Source: Bordetella petrii (GTDB lineage: Bacteria; Pseudomonadota; Gammaproteobacteria; Burkholderiales; Burkholderiaceae_B). From it: a stretch of 64,000 nucleotides of DNA. A program made the position numbers and the translations under genes. The DNA lies in the NCBI GenBank assembly GCA_017745595.1, contig WMBV01000005.1, forward strand, positions 124,001 to 188,000, written 5' to 3'. Positions 41,651 through 55,737 of this stretch are shown one piece after another. The notes beneath the pieces are model-generated. The model saw nothing but the letters and a program-made list of their open reading frames with translations, was not told the DNA's origin and made no database searches. Within the stretch, counting starts at the first letter, position 1; the number at the start of each line of letters is the position of its first letter.

Positions 41651-43420
41651 TCAGCCCGCCCACCACTGCTTGAGCGTGGCGCGCAGCGCGGCGCCGCCCG
41701 CGGCATCCTCCTGGCGCAGCGCCTTCACGTAGTTCTGCACCTGCTTCAGCGGAATATGCGGCGGGATGGGCGGCACCTCGGGGTCGGTCACCATCTCGAG
41801 CAGCACCGGCCGCTCGGCCGCGAGGGCGCGGTCCCAGGCCGGGCCGACCTCGTCGGGGTCATCGACGCGGATACCTTCCAGGCCCAGCAGGCGCGCATAA
41901 TCGGCGTACGGAAACGGCGGCAGGCACTGCGAATCCTTGAAGCGCGGATCGCCGCCCATGACGCGCTGCTCCCACGTCACCATGTTCAGGTCGCCGTTAT
42001 TCAGCACCATCACGACCAGCGTGGGGTTGCGCCAGCCGCGCCAGCGGTCCGCGATGGTGATCAGTTCATTCATGCCGTTCATCTGCATGGCGCCGTCGCC
42101 CACCAGGGCGAGCACGGGACGGTCGGGGTGCGCCAGCTTGGCCGCCAGGGCATACGGCACGCCGCTGCCCATGGTGGCCAGCCCGCCCGACAACGACGCG
42201 GCCATGCCCTTGCGCAGGCGCAGATGCTGCGCGTACCAGGCGGCCGCCGAACCCGAATCGCACGTAATGATGCTGCGATCCGGCAGCCGCGGCGACAATT
42301 CCCAGAAGGGCCGCTGCGGGTTCAAGGGCCGCGCCGAGACCATGGCGCGCGCTTCGACGGTCTGCCACCACTGGGCGACGTCTTTTTCTATCTTGTCGCG
42401 CCAGCGGCGCGAGGCCTTGGGCTGTAGCAACGGCGCCAGCGCCTGCAGCGTGGCCTTGCTGTCGCCCACCAGGCCCTGCTCGACGGGATAGCGCAGGCTG
42501 ATCATGCGGCCGTCGCGGTCGATCTGCACCGCGCGCGCCTGCCCCTCGGGCGGCAGGAATTCGCCATACGGAAACGCCGTGCCCACCATCAGCAGAGTGT
42601 CGCAGTCGTTCATCATGCGCCAACTGGGCTGCGTGCCCAGCTGACCGATCGAGCCGGTCACATAGGGCACGTCGTCCGGCACCACGGCCTTGCCCAGCAA
42701 GGCCTTGGCGATCCCGGCGCCCAGCAGGTCGGCCACGCGCAGCAGTTCGTCGCCCGCGCCGCGCGCACCGGCCCCGGCCAGAATCGCCACCCGTTCGCCC
42801 TTGTTCAGGATATCGGCGGCGTTCTGCAGGGCGGCGGGCGCCGGCACGCCCGCATGCGACGTCAGCCCGATGCCGGTGTGCACGGTGCCGTGCGCGCGCG
42901 GCGGCGTAGGCACCGCGGGTAAATCCTGCACGTCGTTGGGCACGATCAGGCAGGTGACCGCGCGGCGTTCCAGCGCGATGCGGATCGCGCGGTCCACCAG
43001 GTGCCGCGCCTGCACGGGGCTGGCGGCCAAGTGCACGAAGTCGTGCGCCACGTCCTTGAACAGGCTGACCAGGTCGACTTCCTGTTGGTAGTCGCCGCCC
43101 ATGGCGCTGCGGGCCTGCTGTCCCACCACCGCCACCACCGGCTGGTGATCCAGCTTGGCGTCGTACAGGCCGTTGAGCAGATGGATGGCGCCGGGCCCCG
43201 AGGTCGCCATGCAGACGCCCACCTGTCCGGTGAACTTGGCGTGGGCGCACGCCATGAATGCGGCCATTTCTTCATGCCGCGTCTGCACGAATTCCAGTGG
43301 CTCGGCGGTGCGCCCGAAGGCGCCGATCAGTCCGTTGATGCCATCGCCGGGATAGCCATAGACGCGCTGTATGCCCCATTGCGCCAGGCGCGACAGGATG
43401 AAGTCCGACACCGTTTGCAT
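41651..43420 (-). CDS. Thiamine-diphosphate enzyme, pyruvate oxidase/dehydrogenase-like
   Basis: This 589-residue three-domain ThDP enzyme (PYR, central, PP domains) has the catalytic Glu in QTRHEEMAAFMACAHAKFTG (~residue 46) and SGPGAIHLLNGLYDAKLDHQPVVAVVG. The cofactor motif GDG-x24-NN begins at GDGAMQMNGMNE (~residue 438). The pattern is closest to PoxB-type pyruvate dehydrogenases (quinone) and similar IlvB-family enzymes; no membrane-binding C-terminal helix as in E. coli PoxB is obvious. GGGAG precedes ATG 43420, 12 bases inside an upstream in-frame ATG. A sigma54 site lies 38 bases before the start, next to the activator gene. Confidence 0.9.
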   Translation of the reverse strand: MQTVSDFILSRLAQWGIQRVYGYPGDGINGLIGAFGRTAEPLEFVQTRHEEMAAFMACAHAKFTGQVGVCMATSGPGAIHLLNGLYDAKLDHQPVVAVVGQQARSAMGGDYQQEVDLVSLFKDVAHDFVHLAASPVQARHLVDRAIRIALERRAVTCLIVPNDVQDLPAVPTPPRAHGTVHTGIGLTSHAGVPAPAALQNAADILNKGERVAILAGAGARGAGDELLRVADLLGAGIAKALLGKAVVPDDVPYVTGSIGQLGTQPSWRMMNDCDTLLMVGTAFPYGEFLPPEGQARAVQIDRDGRMISLRYPVEQGLVGDSKATLQALAPLLQPKASRRWRDKIEKDVAQWWQTVEARAMVSARPLNPQRPFWELSPRLPDRSIITCDSGSAAAWYAQHLRLRKGMAASLSGGLATMGSGVPYALAAKLAHPDRPVLALVGDGAMQMNGMNELITIADRWRGWRNPTLVVMVLNNGDLNMVTWEQRVMGGDPRFKDSQCLPPFPYADYARLLGLEGIRVDDPDEVGPAWDRALAAERPVLLEMVTDPEVPPIPPHIPLKQVQNYVKALRQEDAAGGAALRATLKQWWAG

Positions 43421-43457
43421 GCCTGCTCCCATAGAGGGTTTCTATGGAAGCAACGGC

Positions 43458-43473
43458 AGCAAGCCCCGTGCCC
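43458..43473 (-). promoter_or_regulatory. Candidate sigma54 promoter, ThDP enzyme gene
   Basis: On the minus strand GGGCACG-GGGC-TTGCT differs from the consensus TGGCACG-N4-TTGCT only at the first base. It ends 38 bases before the ThDP enzyme start and begins 17 bases after the stop codon of the sigma54 activator gene. Confidence 0.68.
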
Positions 43474-43489
43474 GTCGGCCCGCGCTTTT

Positions 43490-44869
43490 TTATTGGCGGC
43501 CGGGCGCTTGCGGCTTGCCTTCTTCGCCCATGACCACGTGCCCGGCCCGGGTATATTCTTCCAGCCGGTTATAGAGTGTCTTGGCGCTGATGCCCAGCAC
43601 GGCGGCGGTCTGTTTCTTGACGCCGCCGCAACGTTCGAGCGTGGCAAGAATCAGCCGGCGGTCGGCCTCGGCCAGCGTCACACCCAAGGGCACCGTGACG
43701 CGCGCGGCCTGGCCGCCGCCATCGGGCGCGATCTGCGGCTGCAGCGCGTCGGCGCTCAGCAGGCCGTCTTCGGCCATGATGTAGGCGCGGCGCACGTAGT
43801 TCTTCAGTTCGCGCACGTTGCCGGGCCAGGCATATTCATAAATGGCCTGGCGCGCCGACTCTGAAAACTGCTTGTCTTCGCCGTACTTCTGGTTCAGCGC
43901 GGCCAGGAAGCGATCGGCCAGGAACAGGATATCGGTATCCCGCTCGCGCAGCGGCGGAAGGTCGATGGGGAACACGCTCAGCCGGTAATACAGGTCTTCG
44001 CGCAGCTTGCCTTCCTGGATGGCCTGCTCGGGATTGCGGTTGGTGGCCGCCACCACGCGTATGTCGCAGGCGATCTCGCGGTGCGTGCCCACGCGCATGA
44101 AGCGTCCGCTTTCCAGTACCCGCAGCAGCTTCACCTGCAGGTCGAGCGGCATCTCGGTGACTTCGTCCAGGAACAGCGTTCCCGAGTCGGCCCGTTCGAA
44201 ATAACCCTTGTGCTGCCGGTCGGCGCCCGTGAAGCTGCCACGCTCGTGGCCGAACAGCTCGCTTTCGATCAGATGTGGCGAGATGGCGCCGCAATTGACG
44301 GCGATGAACGGCTTGTTGCTTCGGCTGCTGAGCTCGTGGATAGCGTGGGCGGCCAGTTCTTTGCCGGTGCCGCTTTCGCCGATCAGCAAGGTAGTGACGT
44401 CGGTGGCGGCCACACGCGCCAGTTGGGTGTACAAGCGCTCCATCGATTCGGACTGGCCGAGCAGCTTGCCGAAGCGCCCGGGTTCCTGGAACGGTCCCTG
44501 GTCGACGGCGGCGCCGCAGCTGGCCGCGACCCGGGTCAGGATTTCGGTCAGGCGGTCCATGCACACCGGCTTGACCAGGTAATCGGTGGCACCCAGGCGC
44601 AGCGCCTCGACGGCGTTGTCCATGCTGCCGTGGCCGGTGATCACCACGACTTCCACATCCGAATTCGGCATGCGGCTGAAGATGTCCATGCCGCTGGCGC
44701 CCGGCAGGCGCACGTCGGTCAGGACGAGGTCGGGCTGCTGGCGCTGCAGCTGGATCAGCGCGTCTTTCATGGTGGCCGCCTGCGCGACCGAAAAGCCGTG
44801 TTCACGGGCGATTTCAGCCAGGACCTCGCGTATCGCTGCGTCGTCGTCCAGCACGAGCATGTGCGGCAT
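43490..44869 (-). CDS. Sigma54-dependent response regulator (NtrC family)
   Basis: This 459-residue activator has a receiver (residues 1-120; acidic pocket LDDDAA, phospho-Asp in LVLTDVRLPG ~53, Lys in YLVKP ~102), an AAA+ domain and a Fis-type HTH. The AAA+ carries Walker A GESGTGKE (~160), the sigma54-contacting loop GSFTGA (~208, a GAFTGA variant) and Walker B TLFLDEVTE (~233). The C-terminal HTH is ILATLERCGGVKKQTAAVLGISAKTLYNRLEEY (~410-442). No histidine kinase gene is adjacent. It is divergent from a second activator, and a sigma54-like promoter for the ThDP enzyme lies just past its stop. It is the best candidate controller of the sigma54 sites of this region. Confidence 0.94.
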   Translation of the reverse strand: MPHMLVLDDDAAIREVLAEIAREHGFSVAQAATMKDALIQLQRQQPDLVLTDVRLPGASGMDIFSRMPNSDVEVVVITGHGSMDNAVEALRLGATDYLVKPVCMDRLTEILTRVAASCGAAVDQGPFQEPGRFGKLLGQSESMERLYTQLARVAATDVTTLLIGESGTGKELAAHAIHELSSRSNKPFIAVNCGAISPHLIESELFGHERGSFTGADRQHKGYFERADSGTLFLDEVTEMPLDLQVKLLRVLESGRFMRVGTHREIACDIRVVAATNRNPEQAIQEGKLREDLYYRLSVFPIDLPPLRERDTDILFLADRFLAALNQKYGEDKQFSESARQAIYEYAWPGNVRELKNYVRRAYIMAEDGLLSADALQPQIAPDGGGQAARVTVPLGVTLAEADRRLILATLERCGGVKKQTAAVLGISAKTLYNRLEEYTRAGHVVMGEEGKPQAPGRQ

Positions 44870-44952
44870 TTTTACTCCGTTACAAAATCAGACTGCGGCA
44901 AATAAACCGGGGTGTCATTGTCTTGTTGAGCATACCCCGAGGCCGTAAGACA

Positions 44953-44968
44953 TGGCACGATTCTTGAC
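44953..44968 (+). promoter_or_regulatory. Candidate sigma54 promoter, second activator gene
   Basis: TGGCACG-ATTC-TTGAC has a perfect -24 box, but A in place of the C of the -12 GC. It ends about 130 bases before the activator ATG at 45099. It is the weakest of the set because of the -12 change. Confidence 0.35.
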
Positions 44969-44993
44969 GTGGCCCGACCAACGATTGCTAATG

Positions 44994-45011
44994 TTTGCAC
45001 ATGGTTGCAAA
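44994..45011. promoter_or_regulatory. Inverted repeat between the two activator genes
   Basis: TTTGCA-N6-TGCAAA forms a perfect 6-base dyad between the divergent sigma54 activator genes. Its spacing suits a dimeric regulator's binding site. It may be an operator for either activator; this is speculative. Confidence 0.4.
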
Positions 45012-45073
45012 TGGGAGGACCGGCTGCCGTATGATCCCTGAGTACACAGCATATTGAGCGTGGGCCGAACCGG

Positions 45074-45092
45074 CCCCGATTATTACTCGGGG
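45074..45092 (+). other. Hairpin over the ribosome site of the second activator
   Basis: CCCCGA (45074-45079) can pair with TCGGGG (45087-45092) across a 7-base AT-rich loop. The right arm includes most of the Shine-Dalgarno GGGGA located 6 bases before ATG 45099, so the stem could hold back translation. Confidence 0.4.
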
Positions 45093-45098
45093 AAATCT

Positions 45099-46112
45099 AT
45101 GCAGGCCATTTCGCCCGCCCGGGGACGGCCGTCGCCGCCCGCCGCGGCGCAGCAGAACGACGCCTTTGCCGGCATGTGCCCCTTGATGCGCGACTTCGGT
45201 GCCCAGATCCAGCGGGCCGCGCGCAGCGATGCCACCGTGTTCATCACGGGCGAAAGCGGTACCGGCAAAGAGATGGTGGCGCGCGCCATCCACGATGGCA
45301 GCGAGCGCGCCGGCCGCCCCTTTGTTGCCGTCAATTGCGGCGCGATCAGCAGTTCGTTGGTGCACGCGCAACTGTTCGGCCACGAGAAAGGCAGTTTTAC
45401 CGGCGCACTGGGACAAAGCGCGGGCTACTTCGAGTCGGCCAGCGGCGGCACGCTGTTCCTGGACGAAGTCACCGAAATGTCGGATGCGCTGCAAGTGCAG
45501 TTCTTGCGTGTCCTGGAAAGCGGCACCTACCAGCGCGTGGGCGGCACCGAACTGCTGCATACCGACGTGCGCATCGTGTGCGCGACCAATCGCGATCCCT
45601 ACGCCGCCGTCGAAAACGGCGAGCTGCGCCAGGACTTCCTGCATCGCCTGCTGGTGGTGCCGCTGCGCGTGCCGCCCCTGCGCGAACGGGAAGGCGACGT
45701 GCGGATACTGGCCCAGCGCTTCCTGGATGAATTGAACGTTACCCACCAGGCACACAAGCGCTTTTCCCCGCGCATGCTCGAGTCGCTGGCCACGTACGAC
45801 TGGCCCGGCAACGTGCGCGAACTGCGCAACGTGGTGCAGCGCGCCTTCATCATGGCCGATACGGTGATCGAAGCCGAGTTCCAGCGCCATGCCCCCACCA
45901 GCGCGGCGCGCGGCGCGCGCGACGGCTCGCTGTGTTTCCCGGTGGGCACGCCGCTCAGCCAGGCGCAGCGCGACATCATCCTGGCCACGCTGGCGCATCA
46001 CGACGGCGACAAGCAACGCACCGCCGATACGCTGGGCGTCAGCCTGAAGACGCTCTATAACCGGCTGGGCGCCTACGGCGCCGACGGCGCGCCCTCTTCC
46101 ACCGCCGGTTGA
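45099..46112 (+). CDS. Sigma54 activator without receiver domain
   Basis: This 337-residue protein starts with only ~25 residues before the AAA+ module: Walker A GESGTGKE (~50), GSFTGA loop (~98), Walker B TLFLDEVTE (~124), R-finger region PPLREREGDV. It ends with a Fis-type HTH (RTADTLGVSLKTLYNRLGAY, ~305-325) nearly matching that of the divergent activator. It has no receiver, PAS or GAF domain, as in PspF, so it must be controlled by a partner protein, by expression level or by hetero-oligomerisation. An in-frame TTG at 45054 would add 15 residues; ATG 45099 has a Shine-Dalgarno and is preferred. MscS follows. Confidence 0.9.
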   Translation: MQAISPARGRPSPPAAAQQNDAFAGMCPLMRDFGAQIQRAARSDATVFITGESGTGKEMVARAIHDGSERAGRPFVAVNCGAISSSLVHAQLFGHEKGSFTGALGQSAGYFESASGGTLFLDEVTEMSDALQVQFLRVLESGTYQRVGGTELLHTDVRIVCATNRDPYAAVENGELRQDFLHRLLVVPLRVPPLREREGDVRILAQRFLDELNVTHQAHKRFSPRMLESLATYDWPGNVRELRNVVQRAFIMADTVIEAEFQRHAPTSAARGARDGSLCFPVGTPLSQAQRDIILATLAHHDGDKQRTADTLGVSLKTLYNRLGAYGADGAPSSTAG

Positions 46113-46137
46113 TCCCCGCCGGCCGGTACGCCCGGCC

Positions 46138-46153
46138 CGGCATGCCATTTGCG
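46138..46153 (+). promoter_or_regulatory. Candidate sigma54 promoter, MscS gene
   Basis: CGGCATG-CCAT-TTGCG keeps GG-N10-GC and TTGC, with T for C in the -24 box. It ends 36 bases before the GTG start of the MscS gene and begins 26 bases after the activator stop. Confidence 0.5.
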
Positions 46154-46188
46154 TCGCCCGCGCTTTCTGTCCTGGCGGGAGCGCGCGC

Positions 46189-47295
46189 GTGGAGTGGATG
46201 GCGGACTACACGAACACCAGCCTGGCCGGCAGCCCGTTGTGGGCGTGGTTGCTGACCGCGCTGCTGGCGGCGGGCCTGCTGGTCGCCATGCGGTTCGCCC
46301 TGGGGCTGATCCGCGGCCGCCTGCGGCGGCGGCTGGAAACCGGCCCGCGGCCGGGCGTGTCGGCCGCGCTGGAAATCGTGGGCCGCACCAGTTGGCTGAT
46401 CCTGTTCTTGATCGCCGTGCTGCTGGCCGCGCGCATCACCGGGGTCATCGCGGCCTGGTCGGTAGCGGCCTCGCACCTGTGGTTCGTGCTGGCCGCCCTG
46501 CAGATCGCGCTATGGATCGACCGCGCCATCTCCATCGGGCTGGTGCGCACGCTGGTCAGCCGCGTGGGCGGCCGCGCGGTAACCGCCATGCTCCTGGCAC
46601 TGCTGTTGCGCATCGTGCTGTGGGCCATGGCCGTGCTGGCCATGCTGGACAACCTGGGCGTCAACATCACCGCGCTGGTGGCCAGCCTGGGCATCGGCGG
46701 CGTGGCCGTGGCGCTGGCGGTGCAGACAATACTGAGCGACCTGTTCGCGTCTATCGCCATCGGGCTGGACAAGCCATTCGAGGTCGGCGACTTCATCGTG
46801 TTCGGTTCGGTGGCGGGCAGCATCGAGCATATCGGCCTGAAGACGACACGCATCCGCAGCCTGGGCGGCGAACAGATCGTGTGCTCGAACACCGAACTGC
46901 TCAAGCAGACCATCCAAAATTACAAGCGCATGCAACAACGGCGCATCGTGTTCGGCTTTACCTTGTCGTACCGCACGCCGCCCGACGGCGTGGCCGCGGT
47001 GCCCGGCGTCGTGCGGCGCCAGATCGAGGCCGCGCCCGACACCAAATTCGACCGCGCCCACCTGGCCAGCTTCGGCGAGAACGGCCTGGTGTTCGAGGCC
47101 GTGTACTACGTCATGGTCGCCGACTACAACCGCTACATGGACATCCAGCAGCAGATCAACCTGGGCCTGCTGCGCGAACTGGACGGCGCCGACATCGACT
47201 TCGCCGTCCCCGAACGGCGCGTGCGGCTGTCGCGGGACGTGGCGCGGGCCGATCGGGCGGGCGATGGCCCGCCAGCAAGCCAGGCAGGTGTCTGA
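46189..47295 (+). CDS. Small-conductance mechanosensitive channel (MscS family)
   Basis: This 368-residue inner-membrane channel has about four hydrophobic helices, the pore/Gly-Ala helix ALVASLGIGGVAVALAVQTILSD (~residues 163-185) and the beta domain (FEVGDFIVFGSVAGSIEHIGLKTTRIRSLGGEQI). It also has the cytoplasmic vestibule part (QMRIVFGFTLSYRTPPDG-like QQRRIVFGFTLSYRTPP). It opens under hypo-osmotic stress. GTG 46189 has GGGAG in front; ATG 46198 is an alternative. It lies between the second activator and repeat cluster I, and has a sigma54-like site close by. Confidence 0.93.
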   Translation: MEWMADYTNTSLAGSPLWAWLLTALLAAGLLVAMRFALGLIRGRLRRRLETGPRPGVSAALEIVGRTSWLILFLIAVLLAARITGVIAAWSVAASHLWFVLAALQIALWIDRAISIGLVRTLVSRVGGRAVTAMLLALLLRIVLWAMAVLAMLDNLGVNITALVASLGIGGVAVALAVQTILSDLFASIAIGLDKPFEVGDFIVFGSVAGSIEHIGLKTTRIRSLGGEQIVCSNTELLKQTIQNYKRMQQRRIVFGFTLSYRTPPDGVAAVPGVVRRQIEAAPDTKFDRAHLASFGENGLVFEAVYYVMVADYNRYMDIQQQINLGLLRELDGADIDFAVPERRVRLSRDVARADRAGDGPPASQAGV

Positions 47296-47419
47296 CCATG
47301 GCAAGCAGGTGTCTGACTCCCGCAGGGGGGTCAGACAAAGGCGAACAGGTGTCAGACACCGCAGCGATGCCGCAGTCTGCCGTACCTCGGTGTCCGACAC
47401 CCTGCGGGAGTCAGACACC
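47287..47419. repeat. Palindromic repeat cluster I (fragments plus inverted element)
   Basis: A half at 47287-47296, a damaged element at 47308-47337, a half at 47348-47360 and a nearly canonical element at 47389-47419 (one change, GTCCGAC) lie between MscS and glgA. The last one ends 39 bases upstream of the sigma54 site at 47458. This cluster is the most degraded. Confidence 0.82.
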
Positions 47420-47457
47420 CGCACCTCTTCTTCCCCGTCTGCCCCTGCCCCCGCGCC

Positions 47458-47473
47458 GGGCACGCCGTTTGCG
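47458..47473 (+). promoter_or_regulatory. Candidate sigma54 promoter, glgA operon
   Basis: GGGCACG-CCGT-TTGCG keeps GGCACG, TTGC and the GG-N10-GC spacing. It ends 66 bases before the preferred glgA start (47539) and shares the GCACGCCGTTTGC core with the CinA site at 22742. Confidence 0.65.
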
Positions 47474-47538
47474 TACTGGACGCCGGGCAACGAGAACGTC
47501 CCCTTTTATGCACGAACGGCACTCGCATGGGAGCAGTC

Positions 47539-49104
47539 ATGGCGCGAACAAGAAGCTTGATGGTGACATCCGAAGCGTTTCCTCTGGCCAAGACGGGCGG
47601 CCTGGGCGACGCGGTGACAGGCCTGGCGCGTGCACTGGGCCTGGCCGGCACCGAGGTCGGCATACTGATGCCGGCCTACCGGGGCGTGCTGGGCCACGTG
47701 GTGGGCGTGCGCCCTATCGCGCACCTGGCCGGCATGCCCGGCGGCGAAGCCACCCTGGTGGCGGCGCTGTGCCCCGCATCGGGCCTGCCGGTGTACCTGC
47801 TGTGCAACGATGCGCTGTACGACCGCGCCGGCCTGTACCTGGACGATGACGGGCAACCCTATGCCGACAACGCGCTGCGCTACGCGGCGCTGGCGCACGC
47901 GGCCGTGCGGCTGGCCGCCGGTCTGCCGGGCACGCGCCGCCCGGACATCCTGCACGCGCAGGACTGGCATGCCGGCCTGGTGCCGCTGCTGGTGCGTGCC
48001 GCCGGGCTGCGCTATGTGAAGACCGTGCTCACCGTGCACAACCTGGCTTTCCAGGGCGTGTTCCCGCTGGACTGCGCCCGCGAACTGGGCGTGCCCGAAA
48101 ACTATTGCACCGACGACGGCGCCCGTTATTACGGCCAGTTCAGTTTCCTGAAAGCGGGCCTGCGCTATGCCGACCGCATCACCACGGTCAGTCGCAACTA
48201 CGCGCGGGAAATCCTGACCCCCGAGTTCGGCTGCGGACTGGACCCCTTGCTGCGTGCGCGCGCCGACGATCTGATCGCCATACCCAATGGCATCGACGAT
48301 ACGCTGTGGAACCCGGCCAGCGACCCGCACCTGGGTCGCCTGTGCTACAGCGCGCGCCACCCGGCCCGCAAAAGCCGCGCCAAGGCGGCGCTGCAGAAGG
48401 CCTTCGGCCTGCATGCCGATCGCGGCGCCCCGCTGCTGGCCATGGGCAGCCGGCTGACCGAGCAAAAAATGGCCGACGTCGCGGCCCAGGCCCTGCCCGA
48501 GGCCCTGGGGCGCCACCCCGCCCTGCAAGTGGCGATCATCGGCCGCGGCGAGCACCGCTACGAACAGGCCCTGACCGAACTGGCCGCGCAATATCCCGGC
48601 CGCTGCGCCGTCCACATCGGATACGACGAAGCCACCGCGCATCGCCTGCATGCCGGCGCCGACATGCTGTTGCACGGCAGCCGCTTCGAACCCTTCGGAC
48701 TGACGCCGCTGTACGCGATGCGCTACGGCACCGTCCCCATCGGCTCGCGCGTCGGCGGCATGGCGGACACCATCGTCGACCCGGGCGCGCAGGACGACGA
48801 TCCCGCCATGCACGGCGCCACCGGCATTCTGTTCGACGGCGAACAGCCGCGCGACATGGGCCAGGCAATCGACCGCGCGCTGCGCCTGTATGCGCGCCCG
48901 CCGGTCTGGCGCAGCATGCAGCGCAATGGCATGACCAGCGAGCTGGGCTGGGGGACGGCGGTGCGGCCATACCTGAGCCTGTTCGAAAGCCTGACCGGCC
49001 ATACCCAGCACGGCCAGGTGCCCGCGCCCGCGCTGCGTCCGGCGCCGGCGCCCGCGTACACGCGCCGCCCGCTCGACGGCATGGCTATCCCGGCGGCGTA
49101 CTGA
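47539..49104 (+). CDS. glgA: Glycogen synthase (GlgA)
   Basis: This 521-residue GT5 enzyme transfers glucose from ADP-glucose to an alpha-1,4-glucan. The N-terminal donor/acceptor motif K-T-G-G-L-G-D (~residues 18-24) and HAQDWHAGLVPLL, the AIPNGIDDTLWNP loop and the C-terminal GT-B motif SRFEPFGLTPLYAMRYGTVPIGSRVGGMADTI are present. ATG 47539 is preceded by GGGAG at suitable spacing; ATG 47527 is an in-frame alternative. First gene of an eight-gene alpha-glucan operon. No glgC (ADP-glucose pyrophosphorylase) is in the window. Confidence 0.95.
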   Translation: MARTRSLMVTSEAFPLAKTGGLGDAVTGLARALGLAGTEVGILMPAYRGVLGHVVGVRPIAHLAGMPGGEATLVAALCPASGLPVYLLCNDALYDRAGLYLDDDGQPYADNALRYAALAHAAVRLAAGLPGTRRPDILHAQDWHAGLVPLLVRAAGLRYVKTVLTVHNLAFQGVFPLDCARELGVPENYCTDDGARYYGQFSFLKAGLRYADRITTVSRNYAREILTPEFGCGLDPLLRARADDLIAIPNGIDDTLWNPASDPHLGRLCYSARHPARKSRAKAALQKAFGLHADRGAPLLAMGSRLTEQKMADVAAQALPEALGRHPALQVAIIGRGEHRYEQALTELAAQYPGRCAVHIGYDEATAHRLHAGADMLLHGSRFEPFGLTPLYAMRYGTVPIGSRVGGMADTIVDPGAQDDDPAMHGATGILFDGEQPRDMGQAIDRALRLYARPPVWRSMQRNGMTSELGWGTAVRPYLSLFESLTGHTQHGQVPAPALRPAPAPAYTRRPLDGMAIPAAY

Positions 49105-49117
49105 CACAGGGACACGC

Positions 49118-52366
<3,249 letters not shown>

Positions 52367-52380
52367 TACGCGGAGCCCTT

Positions 52381-55733
<3,353 letters not shown>

Positions 55734-55737
<4 letters not shown>

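Noticed and set aside
45054..45098. TTG start for the second sigma54 activator
   Set aside because: No ribosome site precedes it, while ATG 45099 has GGGGA at good spacing; the extra residues are unlike the AAA+ family.
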